The notes: generated by a model from the sequence alone, not told the origin. A stretch of DNA of 6,665 nucleotides from JAWLBW01 sp041687475 (GCA_041687475.1 JAWLBW010000266.1:1-6665), one strand, 5' to 3'. Positions 1-5,729 are shown, numbered from the stretch's first letter. Program-made: numbers and translations.

Positions 1-3
1 CAG

Positions 4-20
4 GCTCGCCTTTGGCGAGC
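4..20. repeat. Short hairpin repeat, copy 1
   Basis: Perfect inverted repeat with 7-bp arms GCTCGCC and GGCGAGC around a TTT loop. A second copy with identical arms and a TCC loop lies at 2140-2156, and both copies are followed by GC. It lies in the spacer downstream of the DUF3943 gene. It has no T-tract, so it is more likely a dispersed palindromic repeat than a terminator. Confidence 0.6.
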
Positions 21-80
21 GCATCAAAACTACGCTTCGCTTTGCAGGCGAACATTGGCCGCTGCCGCAGGCGGATCGGC

Positions 81-123
81 GTCGTCGGTCGCCGGACGTC
101 GGAGCGTGCAGCACGGGTGACCG
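81..123. repeat. Two-module direct repeat, copy A (23-bp module then palindrome module)
   Basis: Positions 81-103 are a 23-bp module identical to 1950-1972. Positions 105-123 are a 19-bp module matching 1928-1946 at 18 of 19 bases. It contains the palindrome CGTGCAGCACG at 105-115. The two modules occur here in the opposite order to the copy upstream of the DUF3943 gene, so the gene is bracketed by the same two sequences. The function is unknown. Confidence 0.7.
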
Positions 124-155
124 TATTTTCACGGATCACGTGCAAACGTCGGTAG

Positions 156-175
156 CCCGTCGGCATGCCGACGGG
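156..175. repeat. Perfect 20-bp palindrome
   Basis: The arms CCCGTCGGCA and TGCCGACGGG are fully self-complementary with no spacer. It lies about 80 bp past the stop of the DUF3943 gene. As RNA it could fold into a strong hairpin in that gene's 3' region, but no T-run follows on the minus strand. As DNA it could be a dimer-binding site or a cruciform. Its role cannot be decided from sequence. Confidence 0.6.
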
Positions 176-238
176 GCCGTGCCTCCTTACAACCCGGAAC
201 CGTCAGATTCGACCGGAAGGTCCGATACCGGAACGAAA

Positions 239-257
239 GAACCGTGCCGCACGGTTC
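239..257 (-). terminator. Possible terminator hairpin at the DUF3943 stop codon
   Basis: Perfect 8-bp stem GAACCGTG / CACGGTTC with a 3-nt loop, overlapping the TGA stop (258-256) of the minus-strand gene. On the minus strand it is followed by TTTCGTT, a short and interrupted T-tract, so it would be a weak intrinsic terminator at best. Confidence 0.45.
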
Positions 258-1866
258 ACCGCGGGTGCCCGCCGAACCCGCGGTCGGTGAGTATCGAGTA
301 GAAAACGCGCACTTGCGTGCCGCTGTCCCACGTGTCGCGCGTGCCTTCGTGTTCATGACGTGAAGCCGCCGTGACAAGCTCGGCCCCCAGGCCGTGTCGG
401 CCCGCAAGCCCGAACAGGACCGACAGAATCGTTCGGGTGTTGGAAACGTATTCATCACCTTCTACGAGCAGCATGTAGCGCGAAGTCAGCCTGAGTAGCC
501 CGATGTCGGCGAAGCCCAGTCGAAATTCGAGCAGTTGCGAAAACCCCGGTCCGAGGTGATAGTCTCGCTCACCGCCCACGTTGCGCCCGATGGCCCCGAT
601 CGGCACCAGCCCCGTCACGCTCGTGAACTGAAGAAAACCGACGGCCCCCAACCGGGCTTCGAGGGTTCCACCCGGTCCCATGAAAAAGGCGCCGGCACGC
701 AATCCTTCGGGGGTGAAAAACTCGTGCCCGGCGAACAGCCCCCAGAGGCCCGCCAATCGCTCGCCCACCCCCTGTTCACCGACGACAAGGCCGCGCAGGA
801 ACAGGCCGGCGTCGGCACTACTGGTCGACAGGTTGACATTCAACGACAGATCGAAGTGCTCGAACGGTTTGCGTACATCGAGGTCGGGATCGCCCGGAAG
901 ACCGTAGCTGATGTCGACGCCGAGGTGTAGCTGGCCCACCGTCTCATAATCCAAATCATCGAGCCTCTCGGTCGACTGAAAACCGAATCCGAAATTACCG
1001 GCGGCAAAAAGAGAGGGGGGCCGTTCAACACGTGTGGGCTGGTTGAGAACGCCGCTATTGAACGCCCCCAGAGGGTTCACCGCAATTGCGGCAAGCTGCA
1101 TGGCCCACGTCGGTTCGCGGCCTCCATTCCACAAAATCGCTTCCGAGACGCGGTGCAGAACTTCACCGAGTACGATGCCGCTGAACGTGGTCGTGATGCC
1201 GTCGTTGAGCGACGGCGGCTGGTTCTCCATCAGGTACTCCCAGCCCAGGCTGCCCAGCAACGTGTACCCCGACGACCACCAGAACCCCAGGTTCGACGAG
1301 CGCGCAGCGTTGAAGTAGAGCGAGCCGTGATACGGATGCGCGATTTGATTGACCAGAAACTCGTCGCCGTCGACCTCCCACCCACCACGCAGGTTGCGCC
1401 ACATGGACGCCGGTGTGACCTGTGACGCTTCTGTGCCCGCGATACGCCCCACGATGTTGAAAAGCGCGTACACACCCAACACCTCGAGGGCCGGCACCAC
1501 AAAGTTCCGCGGCAATGGCTGAGAAGTCGGAGATGTCTCGGAAGCCGGTGCGTACAACACCCTTCCCCACGCCGCAGGATACCGGTCATACGCAACCGCC
1601 TGCGGGGGAAGGCAAAGGGGAAGACTCGTACGGAACGGTCTTTCGCCCAGAGCATAAACGACATTTTTCGGGTGGAAGGGCGACTGCCACACCCAATCGC
1701 GGCTTTCACACGCCCCCGGGTCAGGAACCGAATCGTCGACCGCCGTCTCGTCGGCGAACGCTCGGGAAGTCGAGAGCGGAACAAGCGCAAGCACCAGCAG
1801 CAGCCCCAGTACCGGCCCCCTGCCCCGCCTTTCCTGCCGCCGCTGCCCGACCGATTTCCCGTTCAT
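256..1866 (-). CDS. Secreted DUF3943-family protein, probable outer-membrane beta-barrel
   Basis: A 536-aa protein of unknown biochemical function. Residues 1-38 look like a Sec signal peptide: an Arg-rich n-region, a hydrophobic stretch at about 18-31, and a cleavage site after AFA (A38|D39). Residues about 125-275 match what I recognise as the DUF3943 signature, including a conserved HPYHGS (177-182), SLGWEYLME (206-214) and NPLGAFN (264-270). Residues about 285-530 alternate Gly/aromatic/hydrophobic and polar residues, as in amphipathic beta-strands, ending with RVFYSIL. I infer an outer-membrane barrel. The ATG at 1866 is the first start after an in-frame TAG (1887-1885). No clear Shine-Dalgarno precedes it. 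The predicted promoter at 1890-1918 implies a very short leader, so initiation may be near-leaderless. It is monocistronic by spacing. The family call is from memory, without a profile search. Confidence 0.85.
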   Translation of the reverse strand: MNGKSVGQRRQERRGRGPVLGLLLVLALVPLSTSRAFADETAVDDSVPDPGACESRDWVWQSPFHPKNVVYALGERPFRTSLPLCLPPQAVAYDRYPAAWGRVLYAPASETSPTSQPLPRNFVVPALEVLGVYALFNIVGRIAGTEASQVTPASMWRNLRGGWEVDGDEFLVNQIAHPYHGSLYFNAARSSNLGFWWSSGYTLLGSLGWEYLMENQPPSLNDGITTTFSGIVLGEVLHRVSEAILWNGGREPTWAMQLAAIAVNPLGAFNSGVLNQPTRVERPPSLFAAGNFGFGFQSTERLDDLDYETVGQLHLGVDISYGLPGDPDLDVRKPFEHFDLSLNVNLSTSSADAGLFLRGLVVGEQGVGERLAGLWGLFAGHEFFTPEGLRAGAFFMGPGGTLEARLGAVGFLQFTSVTGLVPIGAIGRNVGGERDYHLGPGFSQLLEFRLGFADIGLLRLTSRYMLLVEGDEYVSNTRTILSVLFGLAGRHGLGAELVTAASRHEHEGTRDTWDSGTQVRVFYSILTDRGFGGHPR

Positions 1867-1889
1867 GGATGGCTGCCGTCGAAACTACC

Positions 1890-1918
1890 AGCATAGGGCG
1901 TTCCTGCGACGCTGCCAA
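1890..1918 (-). promoter_or_regulatory. Predicted sigma70-type promoter of the DUF3943 gene
   Basis: On the minus strand, -35 TTGGCA (1918-1913) is followed by a 17-bp spacer and -10 TATGCT (1895-1890). This matches the consensus at 5/6 and 4/6 with ideal spacing. A start near 1883 would leave a leader of about 17 nt. The 13-bp palindrome at 1927-1939 ends only 8 bp upstream of the -35, a position where an activator or repressor could act. Confidence 0.5.
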
Positions 1919-1926
1919 CCCCTCGA

Positions 1927-1972
1927 CCGTGCAGCACGGATGACCGGCGGTCGTCGGTCGCCGGACGTCGGA
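1927..1972. repeat. Two-module direct repeat, copy B, with palindrome CCGTGCAGCACGG
   Basis: Positions 1927-1939 form a palindrome with 6-bp arms CCGTGC / GCACGG around a central A. The 19-bp module 1928-1946 recurs at 105-123 and the 23-bp module 1950-1972 recurs exactly at 81-103, in swapped order. The palindrome abuts the predicted DUF3943 promoter, so it could be an operator. It could equally be one of the dispersed repeats. Confidence 0.65.
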
Positions 1973-2042
1973 CGTCCGAACAAGTACAGCGGCACGTACC
2001 ACACGGACGGAGGAGCCCCCTCGCCGGTCGCTGTGAACCCGT

Positions 2043-2059
2043 ACTCCCCGGCGGGGAGT
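2043..2059. repeat. Small perfect hairpin
   Basis: Arms ACTCCCC and GGGGAGT around a 3-nt GGC loop. It has no T-tract on either strand and is not next to a gene end, so I list it as a structural repeat of unknown role. Confidence 0.5.
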
Positions 2060-2100
2060 GGGCTCGATTATCCGGATGGAGGAGTTCGGCAGACCGGGCA

Positions 2101-2111
2101 CGTGCAGCACG
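2101..2111. repeat. CGTGCAGCACG palindrome, dispersed copy
   Basis: An 11-bp inverted repeat with 5-bp arms around a central A. It shares the GTGCAGCAC core with copies at 105-115, 1927-1939 and 5778-5790. The core also appears as its complement at 2540-2550. All copies are intergenic. Confidence 0.6.
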
Positions 2112-2139
2112 GCTACCCTGGTATCAGGCCATGACTGTA

Positions 2140-2156
2140 GCTCGCCTCCGGCGAGC
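2140..2156. repeat. Short hairpin repeat, copy 2
   Basis: Arms GCTCGCC / GGCGAGC with a TCC loop, identical in its arms to 4-20. A related small hairpin, GCCGCT-TCC-AGCGGC, follows at 2212-2226 with the same loop. These look like members of a dispersed palindromic repeat class. Confidence 0.6.
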
Positions 2157-2211
2157 GCCACCTGCGCTCTCACCCTCCAAACCGCCCGCCAGGCAGGCGG
2201 ATTAACGGCAC

Positions 2212-2226
2212 GCCGCTTCCAGCGGC
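2212..2226. repeat. Small perfect hairpin with TCC loop
   Basis: Arms GCCGCT and AGCGGC (6 bp) around TCC, 15 bp before the left end of the MITE-like element. It has no T-tract, and its role is unknown. Confidence 0.45.
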
Positions 2227-2241
2227 ACCAAGAGGCACTTT

Positions 2242-2522
2242 GGGGTCGGACCTGCGTAAGTACCGGAATATCCAGAAGTTCAGCTCCGCCAGGGGGGGCT
2301 GTATCCTCTTAAACTGGCCATTCTACCCCCCCAAACGTACCGCTAAGCGCCTGCAATCTTACCGGGGTAGAAAACGACAGCGGCAACCTCGCCGAAGAAC
2401 CACCTTCTTAGAGGTCCTTAAAGGGGCAAATTCGACAGTCATTTTCGCCCTGTAAGCCTTGCAGAGGGGCTTACTGGCCCCTCATTCGTCGTGATTTCAG
2501 CAGCTTAGGCAGGTCCGACCCC
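2242..2522. mobile_element. MITE-like 281-bp element with 19-bp terminal inverted repeats
   Basis: The left end GGGGTCGGACCTGCGTAAG (2242-2260) and the reverse complement of the right end (2504-2522) agree at 18 of 19 bases, with a single G/C difference. The repeat stops exactly at the GGGG/CCCC edge. No obvious target-site duplication flanks it. The interior is less GC-rich than the neighbouring spacer. It carries a G7 tract (2292-2298) and a C7 tract (2326-2332) that could pair, and two overlapping hairpins near the right end. It has no transposase, so it would be non-autonomous. From memory, inverted GGGGTC..GACCTG/GACCCC sequences often accompany REP-associated tyrosine (Y1) transposases, so mobilisation by such an enzyme elsewhere in the genome is possible but inferred. 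Confidence 0.6.
2452..2483. other. Two overlapping, mutually exclusive hairpins
   Basis: Hairpin 1 pairs GTAAGCC (2452-2458) with GGCTTAC (2468-2474). Hairpin 2 pairs GAGGGGC (2464-2470) with GCCCCTC (2477-2483). Both stems are perfect 7-mers and share 2468-2470, while each loop overlaps the other's stem, so only one can form. This resembles an attenuator switch, but no T-tract or downstream plus-strand gene supports that. It may instead be the folded end of the mobile element. Confidence 0.45.
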
Positions 2523-2539
2523 TGCGTTTCATTGCACAA

Positions 2540-2550
2540 CGTGCTGCACG
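2540..2550. repeat. CGTGCTGCACG palindrome, dispersed copy (complement orientation)
   Basis: This 11-bp palindrome is the exact complement of the CGTGCAGCACG found at 105-115 and 2101-2111. It lies 17 bp outside the right end of the MITE-like element. Confidence 0.55.
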
Positions 2551-2554
2551 CCTT

Positions 2555-2585
2555 ATGGATTAAAGGATTGTGGATCATGGATTCC
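2555..2585. repeat. Degenerate period-7 repeat (GGATNNN)
   Basis: GGATT, GGATT, GGATC and GGATT recur at spacings of 8, 7 and 7 bp. It is imperfect, but it matches the period of the array at 5799-5831, which has a different unit. Confidence 0.45.
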
Positions 2586-2626
2586 GCGCCGAAGGCGCGG
2601 ATGAAGGCGCGGGTGAAGGCGCGGCT
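2584..2626 (-). repeat. 12-bp tandem repeat and UUCG hairpin downstream of the VOC gene
   Basis: Three tandem copies of GAAGGCGCGG followed by AT, GT or CT occupy 2591-2626. The last runs into the VOC stop codon (2628-2626). The first, with the preceding bases, makes a perfect 7-bp hairpin, CCGCGCC/GGCGCGG, at 2584-2600. Read on the minus strand this has a C(UUCG)G loop. No T-tract follows, so it could act as a weak terminator or an RNA 3'-end stabiliser. Confidence 0.5.
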
Positions 2627-2946
2627 CAGGGTTCGTACGTTACGTCGGGCCAGGCTTCCTGAATTTCCTGTGCCTGGTGTTCGGCGGCGAAGGTTTCCCA
2701 GAGAATGCCGTTGCAGTCGGTTTCACTGGTAAAAGCGGTGGCCTCGTCGTCTTCCCAGCCGAGATGACGCAGCTTGCCCGCTTCGTGTTCGCCGGTTTTC
2801 CGAATCGACACGTTCAGGCTTGGCGTACGCCACAGGGCATAGGCGCCGGGAATGACCAGGTCGGGCGCCTGCCCGAAGCGTTTTGTGTAGTCGGCGACCG
2901 AGGCTTCGATGTCGTTGACGCCGAGGGCGAGGTGAAGTCTTCGCAT
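2626..2946 (-). CDS. VOC (glyoxalase-fold) family protein, small
   Basis: A 106-aa cytoplasmic protein with a single beta-alpha-beta-beta-beta module of the vicinal oxygen chelate superfamily, which includes glyoxalases, dioxygenases and resistance proteins. It opens with RRLHLALGVNDIEASVADYT (residues 2-21), typical of the first strand and helix. His5, His61 (in LRHLGW) and Glu84 (in LWETF) are placed like the 2-His-1-Glu metal site. It is a little shorter than the usual 120-130 aa. One module normally needs dimerisation to complete an active site. The start is set by GGAGAG (2958-2953), 6 nt before the ATG. A longer in-frame extension to 3048 would run through the terminator and into the lipoprotein gene, and is rejected. 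The substrate cannot be told. Confidence 0.75.
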   Translation of the reverse strand: MRRLHLALGVNDIEASVADYTKRFGQAPDLVIPGAYALWRTPSLNVSIRKTGEHEAGKLRHLGWEDDEATAFTSETDCNGILWETFAAEHQAQEIQEAWPDVTYEP

Positions 2947-2952
2947 CACAAA

Positions 2953-2958
2953 CTCTCC
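2953..2958 (-). promoter_or_regulatory. Ribosome-binding site of the VOC gene
   Basis: GGAGAG on the minus strand, 6 nt before the ATG at 2946. It decides the start over the longer open frame, and lies only 8 nt past the T-tract of the upstream terminator. Confidence 0.7.
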
Positions 2959-2966
2959 ATGGAATG

Positions 2967-2992
2967 AAAAAAGGCGCGGCCGAAGCCGCGCC
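2967..2992 (-). terminator. Strong Rho-independent terminator of the lipoprotein gene
   Basis: On the minus strand, an 8-bp perfect GC stem GGCGCGGC / GCCGCGCC closes a stable TTCG tetraloop (C-UUCG-G) and is followed at once by TTTTTT (2972-2967). It starts 25 bp after the lipoprotein stop (3018) and ends just before the VOC ribosome-binding site. It should insulate the VOC gene, or limit its expression to read-through. Confidence 0.88.
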
Positions 2993-2994
2993 CT

Positions 2995-3006
2995 GTGTAA
3001 ATACAC
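2995..3006. promoter_or_regulatory. Small inverted repeat between lipoprotein stop and terminator
   Basis: GTGTA-AA-TACAC is a 12-bp dyad in the 25-bp gap before the terminator. It could be an operator for a VOC promoter lying here or a chance dyad. No good -10/-35 pair is seen. Confidence 0.25.
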
Positions 3007-3017
3007 GGTTACCCGAA

Positions 3018-5630
3018 TCAGTGGTTTATGTAGACGGACGGGTCCCACCAGCGGCGGTAGGTGCGGCCTGCGATGTCTGCCTCGCGGCTGTTACCGTACG
3101 AGATCGTCAACGAGTCTTCCTGCGCCGGTTCCTGCGGCGTGAGAATATCGGCGCGCTGCGGGATACCGTCTCCGTCCGGAGTCTCTTCAAAGATTTCAGT
3201 CCACCAGACGGTGGCTGGAACATCGAAAGCGATCGCCGTTTCGGCGGTTCCCGATGCAGAATAACGGTACACTTCCAGGTCCGACTGGTCCCGCTGCTTC
3301 TTCTGGTATGTAACGTAGGTACACCATACGTCGACCCAGACGGAATTGACGTCGTCCCAGTACCCGCCACAGGATTGCTCATACAGGTCCCAGCGGTGTT
3401 CGATTGAACCGCCTTCCACCGGCTCACGCGTTTCCCAACCGCCCGTTGCCTTGACCGTCAGCAGTTCGGGAACGGTTGTCGTATAGCTGCGGGGGTCGGT
3501 ATCGGAGGTAAGAAGCAAGGTGCTTCCGCCGTTGGTCACCAGAGACGTGAACGGGCCCACCGCGGTGGCCGTGGTGTTGTTGATCTGCTCCCACCACAGG
3601 TCCTCGGGATCGTATTGATCGGCTTTCAGCTCGTAATTCGACAGATTGTAAAAATCGAGCGTGACATCGCCATTGTCCTCAATTCGGAGCCCACCCTGCC
3701 GCCGCTGCAGATAGTCGCCGGCAGTTCTGGTGCCCGAATTGTCCAAGTCGATGAACCGGATCTCTTCGACATTGACGTAACCCCACTCGTCCTGACCGAC
3801 GTAGAGGTTTTCGGTGACCGGTTTACCGCTACCGTTGGTGTAGGTGCGATACCAGTCACCTTCCATCGGGTGCGGCGGGGGCTTGAGGCCGCCTTCAGGC
3901 TGACCATCGGCATCAAGGTAGGTCAGACCGCCGAGAACGAGCTCGCCTTCGCCCACGCTGTAGGCAAACGGACCTTCGAGCTCGCCGGTGTCGTTGTAGA
4001 CACAGTCATGATCATTGGCCCAGCGACGGGCCACGTCGTCAAAATGCTGCGTGCAGGTTTCCCAACTGTAGAGAACGATGTCGCCGTTGTCGTCGAAAGC
4101 GACGATGCCGTTCTTCTCGACCATGATGTCGCTGCTGGTCAGCACGTTGTCGTTGTCGAGGTCCCAGACCGTATGCATCCAGAACGTCAAACGGTCTTCA
4201 TAACCATCCCAGATCTCGATGTTTTGCCAGAACTGGTGCTCCGACTCGCCGTACAAGCCCGAGCTGCCGACGGACCAACGCCCCTTGACCGCCGTATCGG
4301 GCGGGTTGCCGGGGGTGGGCTCGAGATACGGGGGTTCATCGTGGCCGTAGGTAAGCGTCTTGTCGGCCCATTCGATGACGAGTTGTTCTTCGGTAATCGT
4401 ATACGCGACTTCGTCGACGGCGATAATCGTATTCGGATCGGGTGCTTCGTCGCGACCCGGGCAATCGCCCCACTGCTGGGGCAGTTCGAGCCACGGACGT
4501 TCACACTCGAACAGCCATTCGACGCGCAGTTTGTCGGCGCTGATGGTGAGCTTGCCGCCCCACTCGGTCTGCGTGTCGCCCTCGGAAAGCATACCGTCGC
4601 CGTCGGCGTCGTTCAACCGATTACGGCCCATGACAAGACCATACTCTTCGTAATGGAAGATCTGAATCTCTTCCTGAACATTGCCGTCCTTGACTGCCCA
4701 GTACTGGAAGAATGCACGGTCGGGACCGTCGACGATGCGACCGTTGTCGCCGTAAATGCTCGGGGGCATGAAGGCGTTCACGATTTCGGCCGTTTCCAGG
4801 TTCACGCTTTCGCCGTCGATGTCGAGGGCGGCCTGGCCGCAGCCGTCGAACGACGTAACGGCCTGCTTCTCGCCCATGGCAAAGGTAACCTTGCCGTTCG
4901 TGGGCCCCATCTGACAGGTCTGCTCGAAAATCAGGTCGGCAAACGACAGCGTGGCCACTTTCTTGGACTCGACGAAGGTACCGTTCTGCGTGCCGTTAAC
5001 GGTCGTGTTGCCGTTGAGGGCCGTCAGGGTAAAGGTCGACGACACGTCGATTGCGGTGTACTTGTCGCCCATCCAGGCCTTGGTCGTGCCATTCTGGCTC
5101 AACGTGAGGGTGGCCGAGTCGGCGCCGACCGTGCCCGAAAGAATCGCCTTGCCGTTGAACGTAAAGTGTTCGGGATCCGACGACACCTTTTCGGCATAGT
5201 TGGCGAAGACCACGGTTACCTTGTAGCTCGAGAACGAACCTTCGAAGGTGCGCGTGATCGTGCCTTTATAGTCTTCGCCGCAATCGTTGAAGTTTTCGAC
5301 GAGTACGCATTTGTTCTCATCGCACGACGGCTCGCTCGCGACCCGGCACTCGGGAACTTCATTGGCCAGCAGACGCACCGAACGCTGCGTGCGCGGCGAC
5401 AAAGCAGGCGCCAGGCGCGGCGACAGCGAGCCGGTCGGCGTCGTGATACCGGCGCCGAGCATTGAGGTCGAAAGGCCCGCCTGCTTGAGGGCAAGCGCGG
5501 TATAGGAAATGGCGGTGTCTTTGTCGACGCCGATTTCAAAGCTAAAAGTGCCGTCGCCGAGCTGCATCGGTTGTATGGTACAACCGACAAGGCCCGCGAT
5601 TCCGGCCAAAAGCACAAGCATGCGCTTCAT
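3018..5630 (-). CDS. 870-aa lipoprotein with four diverged repeats and EF-hand-like acidic loops
   Basis: I do not recognise a named family. Residues 1-17 (MKRM, then a hydrophobic stretch to LVGC) form a lipoprotein signal peptide with lipidated Cys17. Thr18 at +2 suits outer-membrane retention. Residues about 90-280 are beta-rich with six cysteines (95, 103, 108, 117, 239, 264). Residues about 302-870 look like four units of about 140 aa. Units 2-4 open with a G-x-W or GGW motif (W452, W593, W732). All four carry a 12-residue loop like an EF-hand/dockerin: D341-D343-D345-D352, D490-D492-D494-D501, D628-D630-S632-D639 and the weaker T817-D819-D821-D828. Units 2 and 3 share a DNGD turn (514-517, 652-655). 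Cysteine pairs (376/390, 526/543, 754/770) suggest disulfides. A lipocalin-like beta-barrel per unit is possible. The start is chosen by AGGAG (5643-5639), 8 nt upstream, and the signal peptide; the frame is open to 5759. A strong terminator follows. Confidence 0.88.
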   Translation of the reverse strand: MKRMLVLLAGIAGLVGCTIQPMQLGDGTFSFEIGVDKDTAISYTALALKQAGLSTSMLGAGITTPTGSLSPRLAPALSPRTQRSVRLLANEVPECRVASEPSCDENKCVLVENFNDCGEDYKGTITRTFEGSFSSYKVTVVFANYAEKVSSDPEHFTFNGKAILSGTVGADSATLTLSQNGTTKAWMGDKYTAIDVSSTFTLTALNGNTTVNGTQNGTFVESKKVATLSFADLIFEQTCQMGPTNGKVTFAMGEKQAVTSFDGCGQAALDIDGESVNLETAEIVNAFMPPSIYGDNGRIVDGPDRAFFQYWAVKDGNVQEEIQIFHYEEYGLVMGRNRLNDADGDGMLSEGDTQTEWGGKLTISADKLRVEWLFECERPWLELPQQWGDCPGRDEAPDPNTIIAVDEVAYTITEEQLVIEWADKTLTYGHDEPPYLEPTPGNPPDTAVKGRWSVGSSGLYGESEHQFWQNIEIWDGYEDRLTFWMHTVWDLDNDNVLTSSDIMVEKNGIVAFDDNGDIVLYSWETCTQHFDDVARRWANDHDCVYNDTGELEGPFAYSVGEGELVLGGLTYLDADGQPEGGLKPPPHPMEGDWYRTYTNGSGKPVTENLYVGQDEWGYVNVEEIRFIDLDNSGTRTAGDYLQRRQGGLRIEDNGDVTLDFYNLSNYELKADQYDPEDLWWEQINNTTATAVGPFTSLVTNGGSTLLLTSDTDPRSYTTTVPELLTVKATGGWETREPVEGGSIEHRWDLYEQSCGGYWDDVNSVWVDVWCTYVTYQKKQRDQSDLEVYRYSASGTAETAIAFDVPATVWWTEIFEETPDGDGIPQRADILTPQEPAQEDSLTISYGNSREADIAGRTYRRWWDPSVYINH

Positions 5631-5638
5631 GTTTCTCT

Positions 5639-5643
5639 CTCCT
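5639..5643 (-). promoter_or_regulatory. Ribosome-binding site of the lipoprotein gene
   Basis: AGGAG on the minus strand with an 8-nt spacer to the ATG at 5630. It fixes the start at the signal peptide rather than at upstream in-frame ATGs (5690, 5759). Confidence 0.75.
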
Positions 5644-5729
5644 GATCCCCACTGGGTTGCGCCCGGATTTTCGGCGAAGAATACTGTCATGGCGCCTACC
5701 GGGCAAAGGGCACCACTAGATGATGAAGA

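Larger units (their letters stand above)
1867..2625. other. Gene-free spacer rich in short repeats
   Basis: I find no convincing gene in these 759 bp. The short open frames lack a ribosome-binding site, are rich in Arg/Pro as expected for random GC-rich DNA, and run through repeats and palindromes. The content is the DUF3943 promoter, the two-module repeat, several small hairpins, a MITE-like element (2242-2522), a palindrome (2540-2550), a degenerate period-7 array (2555-2585) and a 12-bp tandem repeat (2591-2626). The MITE-like part is visibly less GC-rich than its surroundings. Confidence 0.7.

Noticed and set aside
129..458. A 109-codon minus-strand frame overlapping the end of the DUF3943 gene
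   Set aside because: It is out of frame with a well-supported gene, has Arg/Ser/Thr-rich composition, and reads through the hairpin and palindrome of the spacer.
2240..2455. A 71-codon plus-strand frame within the MITE-like element
   Set aside because: It starts 2 bp outside the left inverted end, has no ribosome-binding site, and is rich in Arg/Lys without a recognisable domain. A peptide encoded by the element is not excluded.
2242..2522. Inverted ends considered as an integron attC site or an RNA gene
   Set aside because: There are no GTTRRRY/RYYYAAC core sites, no integrase, and no tRNA- or rRNA-like sequence.
2947..3048. N-terminal extension of the VOC protein to an upstream in-frame ATG at 3048
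   Set aside because: The extension would cross a strong terminator and overlap the lipoprotein coding end. The ATG at 2946 has a good ribosome-binding site and gives a standard VOC first strand.
3615..5465. A 616-codon plus-strand open frame opposite the lipoprotein gene
   Set aside because: It lies wholly antisense to a gene with a signal peptide, ribosome-binding site and terminator. The product has no signal, motif or sensible start context. Long antisense frames are common in GC-rich DNA.
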